DNA from: JALORV01 sp963769745
Lineage (GTDB): Bacteria > Pseudomonadota > Gammaproteobacteria > Burkholderiales > Burkholderiaceae_F
DNA: 64,000 nt
Direction: 5' to 3'
Assembly (NCBI GenBank): GCA_963769745.1
Contig: CAVYNB010000032.1
Span: 46,090-110,089 of the forward strand
In this document: positions 28,194-38,274 of the stretch, piece after piece
How positions within the stretch are numbered: the stretch's first letter is position 1
How the letters are laid out: each line of letters opens with the position of its first letter
Position numbers and translations under genes: made by a program
Notes under the pieces: model-generated
Seen by the model: the letters and a program-made list of their open reading frames with translations, nothing else
Databases searched by the model: none
What the model was told of the DNA's origin: nothing

Positions 28194-28898
28194 CTATTTC
28201 TTCGGGGCCGCTGCCGCGGCGGAGGGAGTCGGCGATGCCACTGCCGGCGTAGTCGCACCGGTCGCGACGGCCGAGGCCGGTACGCCCGCGGCCGGCTTCG
28301 GTTGCGCCTGCTGCTGCTGCAACTGCGTACGCTCCGGTGTCGGCTTCAACGTGAAATTCAGCGCGAACTCGAACACGCGGCGGTTCATGCCGGCCGGGCC
28401 CTGACCGGAGACCTTGATCTCGATGAGTTCAGGGCGCTCGAGCACGCGCGAGTTGTTCTGCAGATTGCGCAGGAATTCGGAGACGCGTTCGTTCGACGCC
28501 GCCCAGCCGGTGACATTCACCTTGCGGTCTTCCTGCTTGATCGAACGCAGGTAGATGCCCTCCGGCACCTGCTTGGCCACTTCATCGAGCAGATAGACCG
28601 GCTGGTTGCGATCGGCCTGCAGGTCCTCGACCGCGCGTTGACGCGCACGCAGTCCGTCGATCTCCTGCCGCAAGGTCGCGATTTCCTTGATCTGGGTATC
28701 GAGCTTGCGATTTTCGTTGCGCACGAATTCGTTGCGGGCTTCCTGGTTCGCGATGTAGCCCTGCAGCACTGACCAGACCACCGCGACCATCATCAGGCCG
28801 GCGACTGCCGACAGCGCCGTCAGCGCCCAGAAGAGTTTTTTCTGCCGCTCGCGCTTGGCAGCGCGATGCGGCAATAGATTGACGCGCGGAGCGGTCAT
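28194..28898 (-). CDS. pilN: Type IV pilus inner-membrane protein PilN
   Basis: PilN binds PilM in the cytoplasm through its N-terminal INLLP-type motif, here PRVNLLPHR, and pairs with PilO in the periplasm. The 234-residue protein has one membrane helix at about 22-45, a coiled coil, a ferredoxin-like domain (GIYLRSIKQEDRKVNVTGWA) and an unusually long Ala/Pro/Gln-rich tail. The ATG at 28898 is chosen because GGAGG lies 8 bp upstream and the motif follows at once. An upstream ATG overlapping the pilM stop would add 22 unconserved residues. Confidence 0.93.
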   Translation of the reverse strand: MTAPRVNLLPHRAAKRERQKKLFWALTALSAVAGLMMVAVVWSVLQGYIANQEARNEFVRNENRKLDTQIKEIATLRQEIDGLRARQRAVEDLQADRNQPVYLLDEVAKQVPEGIYLRSIKQEDRKVNVTGWAASNERVSEFLRNLQNNSRVLERPELIEIKVSGQGPAGMNRRVFEFALNFTLKPTPERTQLQQQQAQPKPAAGVPASAVATGATTPAVASPTPSAAAAAPKK

Positions 28899-28960
28899 GT
28901 TAAGAGCCTCCGCGCTTCGCGCTGCGGCGCGAGCTTGCTTGAAGCGGTTCTGCGCGGCGC

Positions 28961-30037
28961 TCATTTATCGAACCTCCGCATCGCCAGGCCGCACGGCGTC
29001 AGCAGCGCCGGCGCATCCATCCGCAACTGTTTCTCACGGATGTTGGGCGACACTTCCATGCCCTTGAACGGCGAGATGACCGACGTCGGCACCTGGGCAC
29101 GCTCCATCAGCGCGTCCGGCAGCCCAGTGAGGACCGCCGATCCGCCCGCCAGCATGATCTGATCGACTCGGCTATACGGCGTCGACGTGAAGAAGAACTG
29201 CAGGGCCCGCGTGATTTCCGTGGCCGCAGTGTCGATGAAAGGACGCAACACCGTCGTCTCATAGTCGGCCGGCAGGTCGCCACTGCGTTTCTTCAGCTCG
29301 GCTTCCTCGGTCGGGATGCCGTAGGCACGCGAGATATCACCGGTGAGTTGCTGGCCTCCGAACGGCTGCTCTCGTTCGTAGATGGCTTCGCCGTCGTGCA
29401 TGACGGTCACGCTGGTGGTGTTGGCGCCGATATAGAACACCGCGATCACCAGGCCTTCGCCTGAATTCGGCAGCTGCTCGATCAGGCGCTCGATCGCCGA
29501 CCGTGCGGTATACGACTCTACGTCCACAACCACCGGCTTGAGTCCGGCTGCCTGCGCCACGGCAATGCGGTCTTCGACCTTTTCCTTGCGCGAAGCAGCG
29601 ATCAGCACCTCGACATCATCCGGCGCGTTGGGAATCGCTCCCAGCACCTGGAAGTCCAGGCTGACTTCATCGAGCGCAAACGGGATGTACTGGTTGGCCT
29701 CGCTCTCGACCTGCATCTCGAGTTCTTCCTCGCGCAGGTTGCCAGGCAGGGCGATACGTTTGGTAATGACCGCGGACGCGGGGAGTGCCATCGCCACGTT
29801 GCGGATCTTGCCGCCGGCGCGGCGCCAGGCCCGCTTCACGGCATCGGCGACGACATCGATCTTGTCGACGTTGCCGTCGACGACCGCACCACGTGGCAGC
29901 GGCTCGATGGCGTAGCGCTCGAGCCGCATCGTGCCCTTGCCGGCCTCGGACAGCTCGACGATCTTGACGCTGGACGAGCCGATGTCGAGCCCGATCAGCG
30001 GCGGCGTCTTGGTTGCAAAGGGCAGATCAAATGCCAA
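28961..30037 (-). CDS. pilM: Type IV pilus assembly actin-like ATPase PilM
   Basis: PilM is an actin-fold cytoplasmic protein that binds ATP and the PilN N-terminus. The 358-residue product has the phosphate-1 motif IGLDIGSSSVKIVEL, the AMALPASAVITKRI region, and the adenosine motif IMLAGGSAVLTGL. It has the standard length and is the first gene of pilMNOPQ. Its promoter must lie in the 400-bp gap shared with mrcA. Confidence 0.96.
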   Translation of the reverse strand: MAFDLPFATKTPPLIGLDIGSSSVKIVELSEAGKGTMRLERYAIEPLPRGAVVDGNVDKIDVVADAVKRAWRRAGGKIRNVAMALPASAVITKRIALPGNLREEELEMQVESEANQYIPFALDEVSLDFQVLGAIPNAPDDVEVLIAASRKEKVEDRIAVAQAAGLKPVVVDVESYTARSAIERLIEQLPNSGEGLVIAVFYIGANTTSVTVMHDGEAIYEREQPFGGQQLTGDISRAYGIPTEEAELKKRSGDLPADYETTVLRPFIDTAATEITRALQFFFTSTPYSRVDQIMLAGGSAVLTGLPDALMERAQVPTSVISPFKGMEVSPNIREKQLRMDAPALLTPCGLAMRRFDK

Positions 30038-30437
30038 GGCGGTACTCCCTGCGACAGTCTCAGCTCGGTGTCACTCGGATTGAGGGATCCGCGGACAAGT
30101 GAAGGGAGCACCCGCTCCCTGGCCTCCAAAACGCCCGGTTGGGACCCGGTTTTTCCTTATCTTTCGAGCGTTTACCGCGTTTTTGTCGGATAGCACTTGA
30201 GATCCTAGCAACATAAACAAGTCAACTACAAGCCCCGCGTTCGGCCTAACCGTGCCTCTTTTGAGGGATTAACAACGAACCGTTCGTGACGAGGTGCGTC
30301 CAACGCCTACGGTTCGCCGGAAATCATCATCGGTCCCGGCCGTCGATTGCTCGGCTCCTATAATTCCCGAACCTTCGTGCGGCGAAGCGCAAATAAGCGG
30401 TCACTCGCACGCCCAGTTCCCTCCAGCAACGGCTCCC
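30038..30437. promoter_or_regulatory. 400-bp divergent gap between pilM and mrcA
   Basis: No coding sequence is supported here. A consensus TATAAT at 30359-30364 lies 73 bp upstream of the mrcA GTG, but without a recognisable -35 hexamer at the usual distance. A perfect hairpin GGGAGC/GCTCCC (30104-30109 with 30114-30119) lies in the pilM leader. An AT-richer stretch near 30170-30230 (for example GTCAACTACAAG, TTGACTTG on the minus strand) is the likely pilM promoter zone. I could not fix its hexamers. Confidence 0.45.
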
Positions 30438-32814
30438 GTGTCCGCAGACAAGCACGGCACTGATAGAGAAACGTCCCGGCCAGGCGCTGCGCGCCCTTGG
30501 TATGTGACCGCATTGCTCTGGGCCGGCGGCCTGGCTGGCGCCGCCGCGGTCGCGGCAGTGCTGCTGCTGACCTTCGCCTTTGCCGTGGTGTATTCGAATC
30601 TGCCGCCCATCGACGCGCTGACCGACTATCGCCCGAAGATTCCGCTGCGGGTCTGGACCGCAGATGGCCTGCTGATCGGGGAGTTCGGCGAGGAACGCCG
30701 CGACTACGTGGCGGTCGCCGAGATGCCGGACCTTATGAAGAAGGCGATCCTGGCCGCCGAGGATGACCGCTTTTATGAGCATCACGGCGTCCACTACTGT
30801 AGGGCTCTTGCGTGCTGCGCTGTCGAACTTCGTGTCGGGCCGCCGCGGACAGGGTGGCAGCACGATCACGATGCAGGTCGCGCGCAACTTCTTCCTCAGC
30901 TCGGAGCGCAGCTACATCCGCAAGATCTACGAGATTGCGCTGGCCTACAAGATCGAATCGTCGCTGTCCAAGGACCGCATCTTCGAGGTCTACGCGAACC
31001 AGATTTTCCTCGGCCAGCGTGCCTACGGCTTCGCCGCCGCCTCGCAGGTCTACTTCGGCAAGAAGCTCAAGGACCTGACCGTCGCCGAGATGGCCATCCT
31101 CGCCGGCCTGCCGGTGGCGCCTAGCGCCTACAACCCGTTCGTCAATCCGAAGCGGGCAAAGAGCCGACAGGAGTACGTCCTGACACGCATGGTCGACCTC
31201 GGCTACATCGACCGTGCCACCTACGAAACGGCACTGACGCAGGAACTCCGGCCTCGCAGTGCCAACACCGTGGCCAACGAGGCCCCGCGCGTACGACTGC
31301 ACGCGGAATACGCGGCCGAGCTCGCGCGCCAGCTCGTCTTCGAAGTGTTCCGCGATGAGACATACACCCGCGGACTCAACGTCACCACGACGATACGGCG
31401 CGATGATCAGGACATTGCTTATGGTGCATTGCGCCGGCAGGTGCTCGATTACGACCGAAAGTACGGCTACCGCGGCCCCGAAGCCTTTATCGATCTCACC
31501 TCCGACCCGGCGACGCGTGAGCAACGGATCGAGGACGCACTGGTCGAGGCGATCGAAAGCCCCAACCTGTTTCCTGCTGTCGTCCTCGAGGCGTCTCCCA
31601 CGCTGGTGCGCGTCGCGCCGCAGGGAGCGCAGCCGATCGATATCACGGGCGACGGCCTGAAGTTCGTCGCGCCCTCGTTGTCGCCCAAGGCCCAGCCGAG
31701 TCGAAAGATCGTTCCAGGCGCGGTCGTGCGCGTCGCACGCAATGACAAGTCCGGCTGGGCGATCGTCCAGCTGCCGCAGGTCGAGGCGGCGTTCATTTCC
31801 GCCAGTTCGCGCGACGGCGCGATCCGCGCGCTCGTCGGCGGCTTCGACTTCAATCTCAACAAGTTCAACCATGCCACGCAGGCATGGCGCCAGCCCGGTT
31901 CGAGCTTCAAGCCGTTCATCTACTCGGCGTCGCTGGAGAAAGGATTCACGCCGAGCACGCTGATCAACGATGCGCCGCTGTCGATCGATCCGGATCTGAC
32001 CGGCGGCCAGGTCTGGGAACCGAAGAATTACGACGGCAAGTTCGAGGGACCGCTGCGACTGCGGCAGGGCCTGGCCAAGTCGAAGAACCTGGTCTCGATC
32101 CGCATCCTGCAGGCGATCGGCCCGCGCTTTGCCCAGGACTGGATCACGCGTTTCGGCTTCGAGGCCGACAAGCATCCGGCCTACCTGACCATGGCGCTCG
32201 GCGCGGGCTCGGTGACCCCTTGGGTGCTGCTCAACGGTTATTCGGTGTTCGCCAACGGCGGCTACGGACTGCAGCTGCACCTGATCAGCAAGGTGACCGA
32301 CGCCAATGGCAAGACCCTGATGGAAGCGAAGCCGGTGACGGCCGGCGACAAGGCCGTGCGCGTGCTGAACGAGCGCAACGCGTTCGTGATGGACAGCCTG
32401 CTGAAGGAAGTGGCACGCACGGGTACGGCCGCCCGCGCGTCGGCAATCCTGAAGCGCGGCGACATCGGCGGCAAAACCGGCACCACAAACGACTCCCACG
32501 ATGCCTGGTTTGCCGGATATGGCGGCGACCTGGTGGCCGTCGCGTGGATGGGATTCGACCAGCCGCGGCCGCTGGGTGAACGCGAGACCGGCGGTGGACT
32601 GGCGCTGCCGATCTGGATTTCCTACATGTCGCGCGCGCTCGGCGGCGTGCCTGAGGTAGTCCGGTCCGCACCGGCCGGCATCGTGCAACTTGGCGGCGAG
32701 TATTACTACGTCGAGCACCAGCCGGGCCAGGGAGTGGCGAGCATCGGCCTGGAAGATGGTCTGCCGCCGGAAGAGCAGGTCAAACGCGAAGCAGTGCGCG
32801 ACCAGATCTTCTAG
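30438..32814 (+). CDS. mrcA: Penicillin-binding protein 1A (one-base frameshift near 30797)
   Basis: This is a bifunctional peptidoglycan glycosyltransferase and transpeptidase, about 791 residues when the frame is restored. After an N-terminal membrane anchor come the transglycosylase motifs EDDRFYEHHG, GRRGQGGSTITMQVARN and YANQIFLGQRAYGF. The transpeptidase motifs are GSSFKPF (active Ser), SKN and KTGT. The frame breaks between GVHY and VGLLRAA at 30791-30800, where deleting one base in CCACTACTGTAG restores it. All motifs on both sides are intact, so a sequencing insertion is likely. The GTG at 30438 is a probable start; upstream starts are possible. Confidence 0.9.
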
Positions 32815-32831
32815 CGCACGCCGGCTGGCGC

Positions 32832-32851
32832 GGCCGGTCGATTGACCGGCC
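32832..32851. terminator. Perfect 8-bp hairpin between convergent mrcA and cyaY
   Basis: GGCCGGTC (32832-32839) pairs with GACCGGCC (32844-32851) around GATT, followed on the plus strand by CGGTTTC. It lies in the 42-bp gap between two convergent stops and can serve both directions, with only a weak U tail. Confidence 0.5.
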
Positions 32852-32856
32852 CGGTT

Positions 32857-33186
32857 TCAGCGCGCCGCTCGCCCGCTAAATACGACCGGAGTGCCCCCTT
32901 CGGCCGAGACGACCCGGGACAATGCCGCAAAGAGTTCACTGCCGTCCCGCGTGTCGCGCCACTCGCCGTCGACCCATCCATAGTGATGCGCGCCGCTGCG
33001 CGCCGCCAGCCACATCTGCTGCATCGGCGCCTGGCTGTTGACCACGACGCGCGATCCATCGGCCAGTTCGAGCGTCAGCACATTGCCAGCGCGCGTCACT
33101 TCGATGTCGACGTCGACGGCATCGGCGGCACTTTCGATCGCGCGCAGTGCGTCCTCGGCGCGCTCGAGGAATTCGGATTCCGTCAT
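32857..33186 (-). CDS. cyaY: Frataxin-like iron-binding protein CyaY
   Basis: CyaY binds iron and modulates Fe-S cluster assembly on IscS-IscU. The 109-residue product has the acidic first helix (MTESEFLERAEDALRAIESA), the VDIEVTRAGNVLTLE strand, and the conserved NSQAPMQQMWLAARSG and HYGW segments. Length and motifs are complete. Its start is only 18 bp from the divergent lptM start, so each gene's promoter must reach into the other's coding sequence. Confidence 0.95.
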   Translation of the reverse strand: MTESEFLERAEDALRAIESAADAVDVDIEVTRAGNVLTLELADGSRVVVNSQAPMQQMWLAARSGAHHYGWVDGEWRDTRDGSELFAALSRVVSAEGGTPVVFSGRAAR

Positions 33187-33204
33187 GTTAGATTTGCCCG
33201 CATC

Positions 33205-33429
33205 ATGTCTACGGCCCTTCGCTGCATTCTAGCCATCGCTTCCGCTGGCCTGGTCGCGGGTTGCGGACAAAAGGGTCCGCTGTATCTGCCGCCGCCGGTG
33301 GCGGCACCGCAGTCGACGCCGAAGGAGCAGCCGGGTCAGCGGCAAGGCGAGCGGCCGACTGAGCCATCGAATGAGCGCTCGACCGATCGGCCGTACCCGG
33401 ACGTGCCGTCGACCAGCGACAGGAAATGA
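33205..33429 (+). CDS. lptM: LPS translocon maturation chaperone LptM (YifL-like lipoprotein)
   Basis: This 74-residue lipoprotein has lipobox LVAGC (Cys20) followed by the hallmark GQKGPLYLPP, then a low-complexity Pro/Glu/Arg tail. In E. coli, LptM assists oxidative maturation of the LptD-LptE translocon in the outer membrane. Its stop overlaps the lysA ATG as ATGA. The lptM-lysA order beside divergent cyaY is the classical arrangement in beta- and gammaproteobacteria. Confidence 0.92.
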   Translation: MSTALRCILAIASAGLVAGCGQKGPLYLPPPVAAPQSTPKEQPGQRQGERPTEPSNERSTDRPYPDVPSTSDRK

Positions 33430-34700
33430 CGGCCGTGCGTCCCGCCGGCGCGGGATTCGACACTCACGACGGCCAGTTGCATTGCGAGGGCGTTTCCATC
33501 GCGCAACTGGCGGCCCGCTTCGGCACGCCGCTATACGTCTATTCGCGCGCCGCCATCACCGCGGCCTACAAGGCCTACGCAGAGGCATTGGCCGGCCGCG
33601 CGTCGCTGGTCTGCTATGCGATGAAGGCGAACTCCAACCTCGCCGTGCTGAACGTCCTGGCCCGTCTTGGTGCTGGCTTCGACATCGTCTCGGGTGGTGA
33701 GCTTGCGCGAGTGCTGGCCGCAGGTGGAGCGGCCAGCAAGGTCGTCTTTTCCGGCGTGGGCAAGAGCGAAGCCGAGATCGAGCAGGCGCTCGCCGTCGAC
33801 ATCCTGTGCTTCAACGTCGAATCTGCGGCTGAACTGGAGCGCATCGATGCCGTCGCTCGCCGCCTGGGACGGCGCGCGCGCATCTCACTGCGTATCAATC
33901 CGGACGTCGATGCCGGTACGCATCCCTATATCGCCACGGGCCTCAAGGACAACAAGTTCGGCGTGGGTATCGACGAGACAGTGCCGCTGTACCGGGATGC
34001 GGCGCGACGGCCCGGACTCGAGGTGGTCGGCATCGACTGCCACATCGGCTCTCAGATCACGGAACTCGCCCCCTATCTCGATGCGGCTGATCGCGTGCTC
34101 GATGTCGTCGACGCGCTCGAGCGTGAAGGCATCGGGCTGCGCCATATCGATTTCGGCGGCGGTCTTGGCATTCGCTACCAGGACGAGTCGCCCCCTGCGA
34201 GCGGCGAGCTGGTCCGCGCGCTGCTGCAGCGGGTCGACGCGCGTGGGTTTGGAACCAAGACGGTGATGGTCGAACCCGGTCGATCGCTGGTCGGCAATGC
34301 TGGCATGCTGATTACGCGGGTCGAGTACCTGAAGCACGGCGCAGCCAAGAACTTCGCGATCGTGGATGCGGCCATGAACGATCTGCTGCGTCCGACCCTT
34401 TATGACGCCTGGATGGATGTCGTGCCGGTCGAAGTCCGTTCGGGACCGACGCAGACCTACGACGTCGTGGGACCCATCTGCGAATCGGGAGACTGGCTGG
34501 CGCGAGAACGTGCGCTTTCACTCGCGCCGGGCGACCTGCTGGCCATCGCTGGAGCGGGTGCCTATGGCATGGCGATGAGTTCGAACTACAACACGCGGCC
34601 GCGTGCAGCGGAGGTCATGGTCGACGGCGACCGCGCGTTTGCCGTTCGCCGTCGCGAAACCGTCACTGAGCTGTTTGCGGGCGAGTCGACGTTGCCCTAG
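33426..34700 (+). CDS. lysA: Diaminopimelate decarboxylase LysA
   Basis: This PLP enzyme makes L-lysine from meso-diaminopimelate, the last step of lysine synthesis. In the 424-residue product Lys67 in YAMKANSN binds PLP. HIGSQI, the glycine-rich DFGGGLGI phosphate loop, and CESGDW with the active-site Cys of the partner subunit are all present. The C-terminal YNTRPRAAEVMVDG completes the family pattern. It is coupled to lptM by a 4-bp overlap. Confidence 0.97.
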   Translation: MTAVRPAGAGFDTHDGQLHCEGVSIAQLAARFGTPLYVYSRAAITAAYKAYAEALAGRASLVCYAMKANSNLAVLNVLARLGAGFDIVSGGELARVLAAGGAASKVVFSGVGKSEAEIEQALAVDILCFNVESAAELERIDAVARRLGRRARISLRINPDVDAGTHPYIATGLKDNKFGVGIDETVPLYRDAARRPGLEVVGIDCHIGSQITELAPYLDAADRVLDVVDALEREGIGLRHIDFGGGLGIRYQDESPPASGELVRALLQRVDARGFGTKTVMVEPGRSLVGNAGMLITRVEYLKHGAAKNFAIVDAAMNDLLRPTLYDAWMDVVPVEVRSGPTQTYDVVGPICESGDWLARERALSLAPGDLLAIAGAGAYGMAMSSNYNTRPRAAEVMVDGDRAFAVRRRETVTELFAGESTLP

Positions 34701-34767
34701 ACGGCTACGGGCGGCAACGAGGCGGCCCGACACCCCTGCCTGTTGCATACGACCACCGCTCAGGTCG

Positions 34768-35442
34768 CTAGCGTCTGGCAGCCGGGACGAGCCCACCGGG
34801 TCGCCGCCGGGCAAGCCACCCGTGAAACAGTCGCGCTCCGAGCAGGACGGCGAGCACGGCCGCATAGATCGCCGGCTCCGCAAGGTCGTTCTTGGCCAAC
34901 TTGTGGAACCAGTAGTGCAGCACTCCCAGTACGGCGATGCCGTAGACGAGGCGGTGCAACTGCTGCCACTGCCGGCCGCCGAGACGGCGCACCATGGCGT
35001 TGGTCGAGGTTGCCGCCAGGGGAATCATCAACACGAATGCCACAAAGCCGAACGTCAGGTACGGCCGCTTCACTACATCTGCAACGATCGCTGCCCACTC
35101 GAACCAGTGATCCAGCCAGGCGAAGGCCACCACGTGCAGCAGCGCATAGAAGAATGAATACAGTCCCAGCATCCGCCGCAGCCGCAGCAGCCACGCCCAA
35201 CCGGTCAGCCACCGCAGCGGCGTGACGGCGAGCGTTGCCAGCAACAGGACCAGCGTCCAGGTTCCGAGCGAGCGCAATATGGCCTCGACCGGATTCGCAC
35301 CCAGGGCCCCGTCTGTCGCGCGGTAAGTCAGGGCCAACAGCGGCAGCATCGCCAGCGTGAAGACAAGCGCGCGCACGGCGGCGAGCGCCGGCGCCGGCAG
35401 GGCGGGCGGTACGAAGCGGAAAGCGCGCGACAGCCCGGCCAT
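34768..35442 (-). CDS. msrQ: MsrQ haem-binding membrane subunit of the MsrPQ methionine sulfoxide reductase
   Basis: MsrQ is a six-helix b-type haem protein that feeds electrons from the respiratory chain or flavin reductase to periplasmic MsrP. The 224-residue product has repeated hydrophobic helices and the haem histidines in YALLHVVAF, QQLHRLVY and LHYWFH, and begins at the ATG overlapping the msrP stop (TGATG). It ends with an Arg-rich cytoplasmic tail. Confidence 0.94.
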   Translation of the reverse strand: MAGLSRAFRFVPPALPAPALAAVRALVFTLAMLPLLALTYRATDGALGANPVEAILRSLGTWTLVLLLATLAVTPLRWLTGWAWLLRLRRMLGLYSFFYALLHVVAFAWLDHWFEWAAIVADVVKRPYLTFGFVAFVLMIPLAATSTNAMVRRLGGRQWQQLHRLVYGIAVLGVLHYWFHKLAKNDLAEPAIYAAVLAVLLGARLFHGWLARRRPGGLVPAARR

Positions 35443-36368
35443 CAATAGAACTTCGTCAGATCCATTCCGGCATACAGCGAAGCGACCTGCTCCGCGTAGC
35501 CGTTGAACATCAACGTGGGGCGACGCCGGCTGAAGATCTCTTCGCCCAGGCGGCGTTCGCTCTTCTGGCTCCAGCGCGGATGATCGCGTTCCGGATTCAC
35601 GTTCGAATAGAAACCGTACTCGGCCGGGTTGGATTTCTGCCACGCGATCACCGGCTGCTTCTCGGTGAAACGGATGCGCACGATCGACTTCGCACTCTTG
35701 AACCCGTACTTCCATGGAACCACCAGCCGCACCGGCGCGCCGTTCTGCGCCGGCATGGTCTGGCCGTACATGCCGAAGCCAAGCAGGGTCAGCGGATGCA
35801 TCGCTTCGTCGAGACGCAGCCCCTCGGTGTAGGGCCAGTCGATCACCGACGACCGCAAGCCCGGCATCTGCTTCGGATCGGCCAGCGTCGTGAACTCCAC
35901 GAACTTCGCGTTCCCGGTCGGCTCGACCCGCCGGATCAGTTCGGCCAGCGGATAACCAATCCAGGGAACGACCGCCGACCACGCTTCGACACAGCGCAAC
36001 CGATAGACGCGCTCCTCCATCGGTGCGAGCGCCAGCAGGTCATCGATATCGAAGGTGCGCGGTTTCCTGACCTCGCCCTCGACACGAACGGTCCAGGGAC
36101 GCGTCTTCAGCAACTGCGGCGCGCGTTGCGGCGGATCGTCCTTCTCGGTCCCGAACTCGTAGAAGTTGCAGTAGCTCGTGACGAGCTTGGCCGGCGTCGG
36201 CTTTTCCATGACCGACAGCGGACTGGGCCGTGCCGCCAGCGTAGCCGGGGATGCGACCTGTGCGTTCACGAACGAGGATGCCACGAGGGCAAACGCGCCT
36301 CCAACTCCGGCCTGCAGCAATTCGCGCCGTTGGCGGTACCACGCCCTCGGGCGTGATTTCGGAGGCAC
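35442..36368 (-). CDS. msrP: MsrP periplasmic protein-methionine-sulfoxide reductase catalytic subunit
   Basis: MsrP is a molybdopterin enzyme that repairs oxidised methionines in periplasmic proteins. The 308-residue product has a Tat-type signal (RQRRELLQAGVGGAF). The sulfite-oxidase fold contains TSYCNFYEFGTEKDDP, YRLRCVEAWS with the Mo-ligand Cys, and PVRLVVPWKYGFKS. It is the first gene of msrPQ and diverges from guaC over a 182-bp gap. Confidence 0.96.
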   Translation of the reverse strand: MPPKSRPRAWYRQRRELLQAGVGGAFALVASSFVNAQVASPATLAARPSPLSVMEKPTPAKLVTSYCNFYEFGTEKDDPPQRAPQLLKTRPWTVRVEGEVRKPRTFDIDDLLALAPMEERVYRLRCVEAWSAVVPWIGYPLAELIRRVEPTGNAKFVEFTTLADPKQMPGLRSSVIDWPYTEGLRLDEAMHPLTLLGFGMYGQTMPAQNGAPVRLVVPWKYGFKSAKSIVRIRFTEKQPVIAWQKSNPAEYGFYSNVNPERDHPRWSQKSERRLGEEIFSRRRPTLMFNGYAEQVASLYAGMDLTKFY

Positions 36369-36550
36369 TGAATCGGCAGCGGATGACGGATCAACATGGA
36401 GCCTCTAGGGGATGCACCGCTTGGTCGTCCCAACCCGGCCGATCATTACAGGCGCCGACCGGCGTGAACAGGAACCCGAATCAGACAGCGCGACGCAGCC
36501 GGAGTTTCGAACGCTAGACTGAAGCCGGTCCACCGCCTTGCAGGCCCACG

Positions 36551-37591
36551 ATGCACATCGATTACCAGGTCAAGCTGGACTTCAAGGACGTCCTGATCCG
36601 CCCCAAGCGCTCGACGCTGACGTCCAGGTCGGATGTCGACATCTCGCGCGAGTTCACCTTTCGTCATGCGGGCGTCAAGTATCACGGCATCCCGATCATC
36701 GCGTCGAACATGGATACGATCGGCACGTTCGAGATGGCACGCGCCCTCGACACTTTCCGGCTGTCGACCGCCTTGCACAAGCACTACAGCGTCGACGACT
36801 GCGTTGCCTTCTTCCGCTCGCTGGAGCGCAAGTCGGCCGCTTTCTATTCGATGGGGATCACCAAGGCGGACGAGGAGAAGTTCAGGCGCGTGATGGATGC
36901 GGCCGCCGACGCCGTCGAATACGTCTGCATCGACGTCGCCAACGGTTACCACGAGAACTTCGTCACGTTCGTTACCCGCATCCGGACGGCATATCCGCGG
37001 CTCGTCATCATGGCCGGCAATGTCGTGACCGGCGAGATGACGGAAGAACTGATCCTGTCCGGCGCCGACATCGTCAAGGTCGGGATCGGGCCCGGATCGG
37101 TCTGCACCACTCGCCGCATGACCGGCGTCGGCTACCCGCAGCTGTCCGCCGTGATCGAGTGCGCAGACGCCGCGCACGGACTGTCGGGACTGATCTGTGC
37201 GGATGGCGGGTGCACCACGCCTGGCGATGTGGCCAAGGCCTTCGGCGGAGGAGCGGACTTCGTCATGCTCGGCGGCATGTTCGCAGGACATGAAGAGTCA
37301 GGCGGGGAACGGCTCGAGCGTGATGGGGCCAGTTACCAGCGCTTTTACGGCATGAGCAGCAAAGCCGCGATGGAGCGCTATGCCGGAGGCGTGGCCGGGT
37401 ACCGGGCGGCAGAAGGCAAGGAAGTGCTGGTGCCATTTCGCGGGCCGGTGGCCGCCACGGCGCAGGAAATCCTCGGTGGCGTGCGCTCCGCCTGTACCTA
37501 TGTCGGCGCGCGCCGGCTCAAGGAGTTCTCGAAACGGACCAGCTTCGTGCGCGTCACGCAGCAGGTCAACGAGGTCTTCAGCAAGACCTGA
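36551..37591 (+). CDS. guaC: GMP reductase GuaC
   Basis: GuaC reduces GMP to IMP with NADPH in purine salvage. The 346-residue TIM-barrel enzyme has DFKDVLIRPKRS near the N-terminus, the MAGNVVTGEM segment, the catalytic loop GIGPGSVCTTRRMTG with its Cys, and ICADGGCTTPGDVAKAFG for phosphate binding. The glycine-rich GVAGYRAAEGKEV flap follows. No CBS domain is present, which separates it from IMP dehydrogenase. Confidence 0.95.
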   Translation: MHIDYQVKLDFKDVLIRPKRSTLTSRSDVDISREFTFRHAGVKYHGIPIIASNMDTIGTFEMARALDTFRLSTALHKHYSVDDCVAFFRSLERKSAAFYSMGITKADEEKFRRVMDAAADAVEYVCIDVANGYHENFVTFVTRIRTAYPRLVIMAGNVVTGEMTEELILSGADIVKVGIGPGSVCTTRRMTGVGYPQLSAVIECADAAHGLSGLICADGGCTTPGDVAKAFGGGADFVMLGGMFAGHEESGGERLERDGASYQRFYGMSSKAAMERYAGGVAGYRAAEGKEVLVPFRGPVAATAQEILGGVRSACTYVGARRLKEFSKRTSFVRVTQQVNEVFSKT

Positions 37592-37617
37592 CGCGGCTCG
37601 CCGCCTCGGCTTGCCTC

Positions 37618-38274
37618 TTACTTGCGCAGTCCCTGGATGTAGTCGGCAACGGCCCGCATTTCAGCGTCCGACAGGCGGGCGGCGATCTGCTGCATCGGCA
37701 CACTGTTGCGCCGGGCGCCCTCACGGAACGACCTGAGCGTGGCCTCGGTGTACTCGGCATGCTGACCCGCGAGACGCGGATACTGGTTCGGAATTCCGGC
37801 CCCTGCCGGATTGTGGCAGCCCGAGCAGGCCGGCAAGGCCTTCTCCGCGATGCCGGCGCGCCAGATGCGCTGGCCCAGTTCGAGCGTGTCCTTGTTACGG
37901 GCCGTGCCCGGCTTGGCGGTTTGGCCGGCATACCAGGCCGACACATCGCGCTTGTCCTGGTCCGACAGCGTCGCCGCCATGCCGTTCATGATGGCGTTCT
38001 CGCGCGCCGGCTTCTGCTCCCCGGTGCGCACGGTGTAATCCACCAGTTGCTTGTGCAGGTAGCTCGAATGCTGCTGCGCCAGCTTCGGATTTGCCGCAAT
38101 CGTCGAATTGCCATCCGCGGAGTGGCAAGCGGCGCAGACCTGTGATGCGATCTGCTGGCCCTTCGATGCATCGGCCTTCACTGCTTTGGCCTGGGCGAAA
38201 ACCGTCGGGGCCAACGCCATCCCCGTCGTTGCCATCAGCACGATCCCGCAACGCCGCCACATCGACATTTCCAT
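37618..38274 (-). CDS. Dihaem cytochrome c4
   Basis: This 218-residue periplasmic cytochrome has two class I haem domains: CAACH near residue 50 and CSGCH near residue 145, each followed by a Met ligand region (NGMAATLSDQ; SVPMQQIAARLS). Cytochrome c4 carries electrons to terminal oxidases. The ATG at 38274 is chosen for GAAGG upstream and the signal peptide ending TVFAQA. The frame runs to 38400 in non-conserved sequence. The neighbouring divergent engB is a common partner in betaproteobacteria. Confidence 0.93.
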   Translation of the reverse strand: MEMSMWRRCGIVLMATTGMALAPTVFAQAKAVKADASKGQQIASQVCAACHSADGNSTIAANPKLAQQHSSYLHKQLVDYTVRTGEQKPARENAIMNGMAATLSDQDKRDVSAWYAGQTAKPGTARNKDTLELGQRIWRAGIAEKALPACSGCHNPAGAGIPNQYPRLAGQHAEYTEATLRSFREGARRNSVPMQQIAARLSDAEMRAVADYIQGLRK

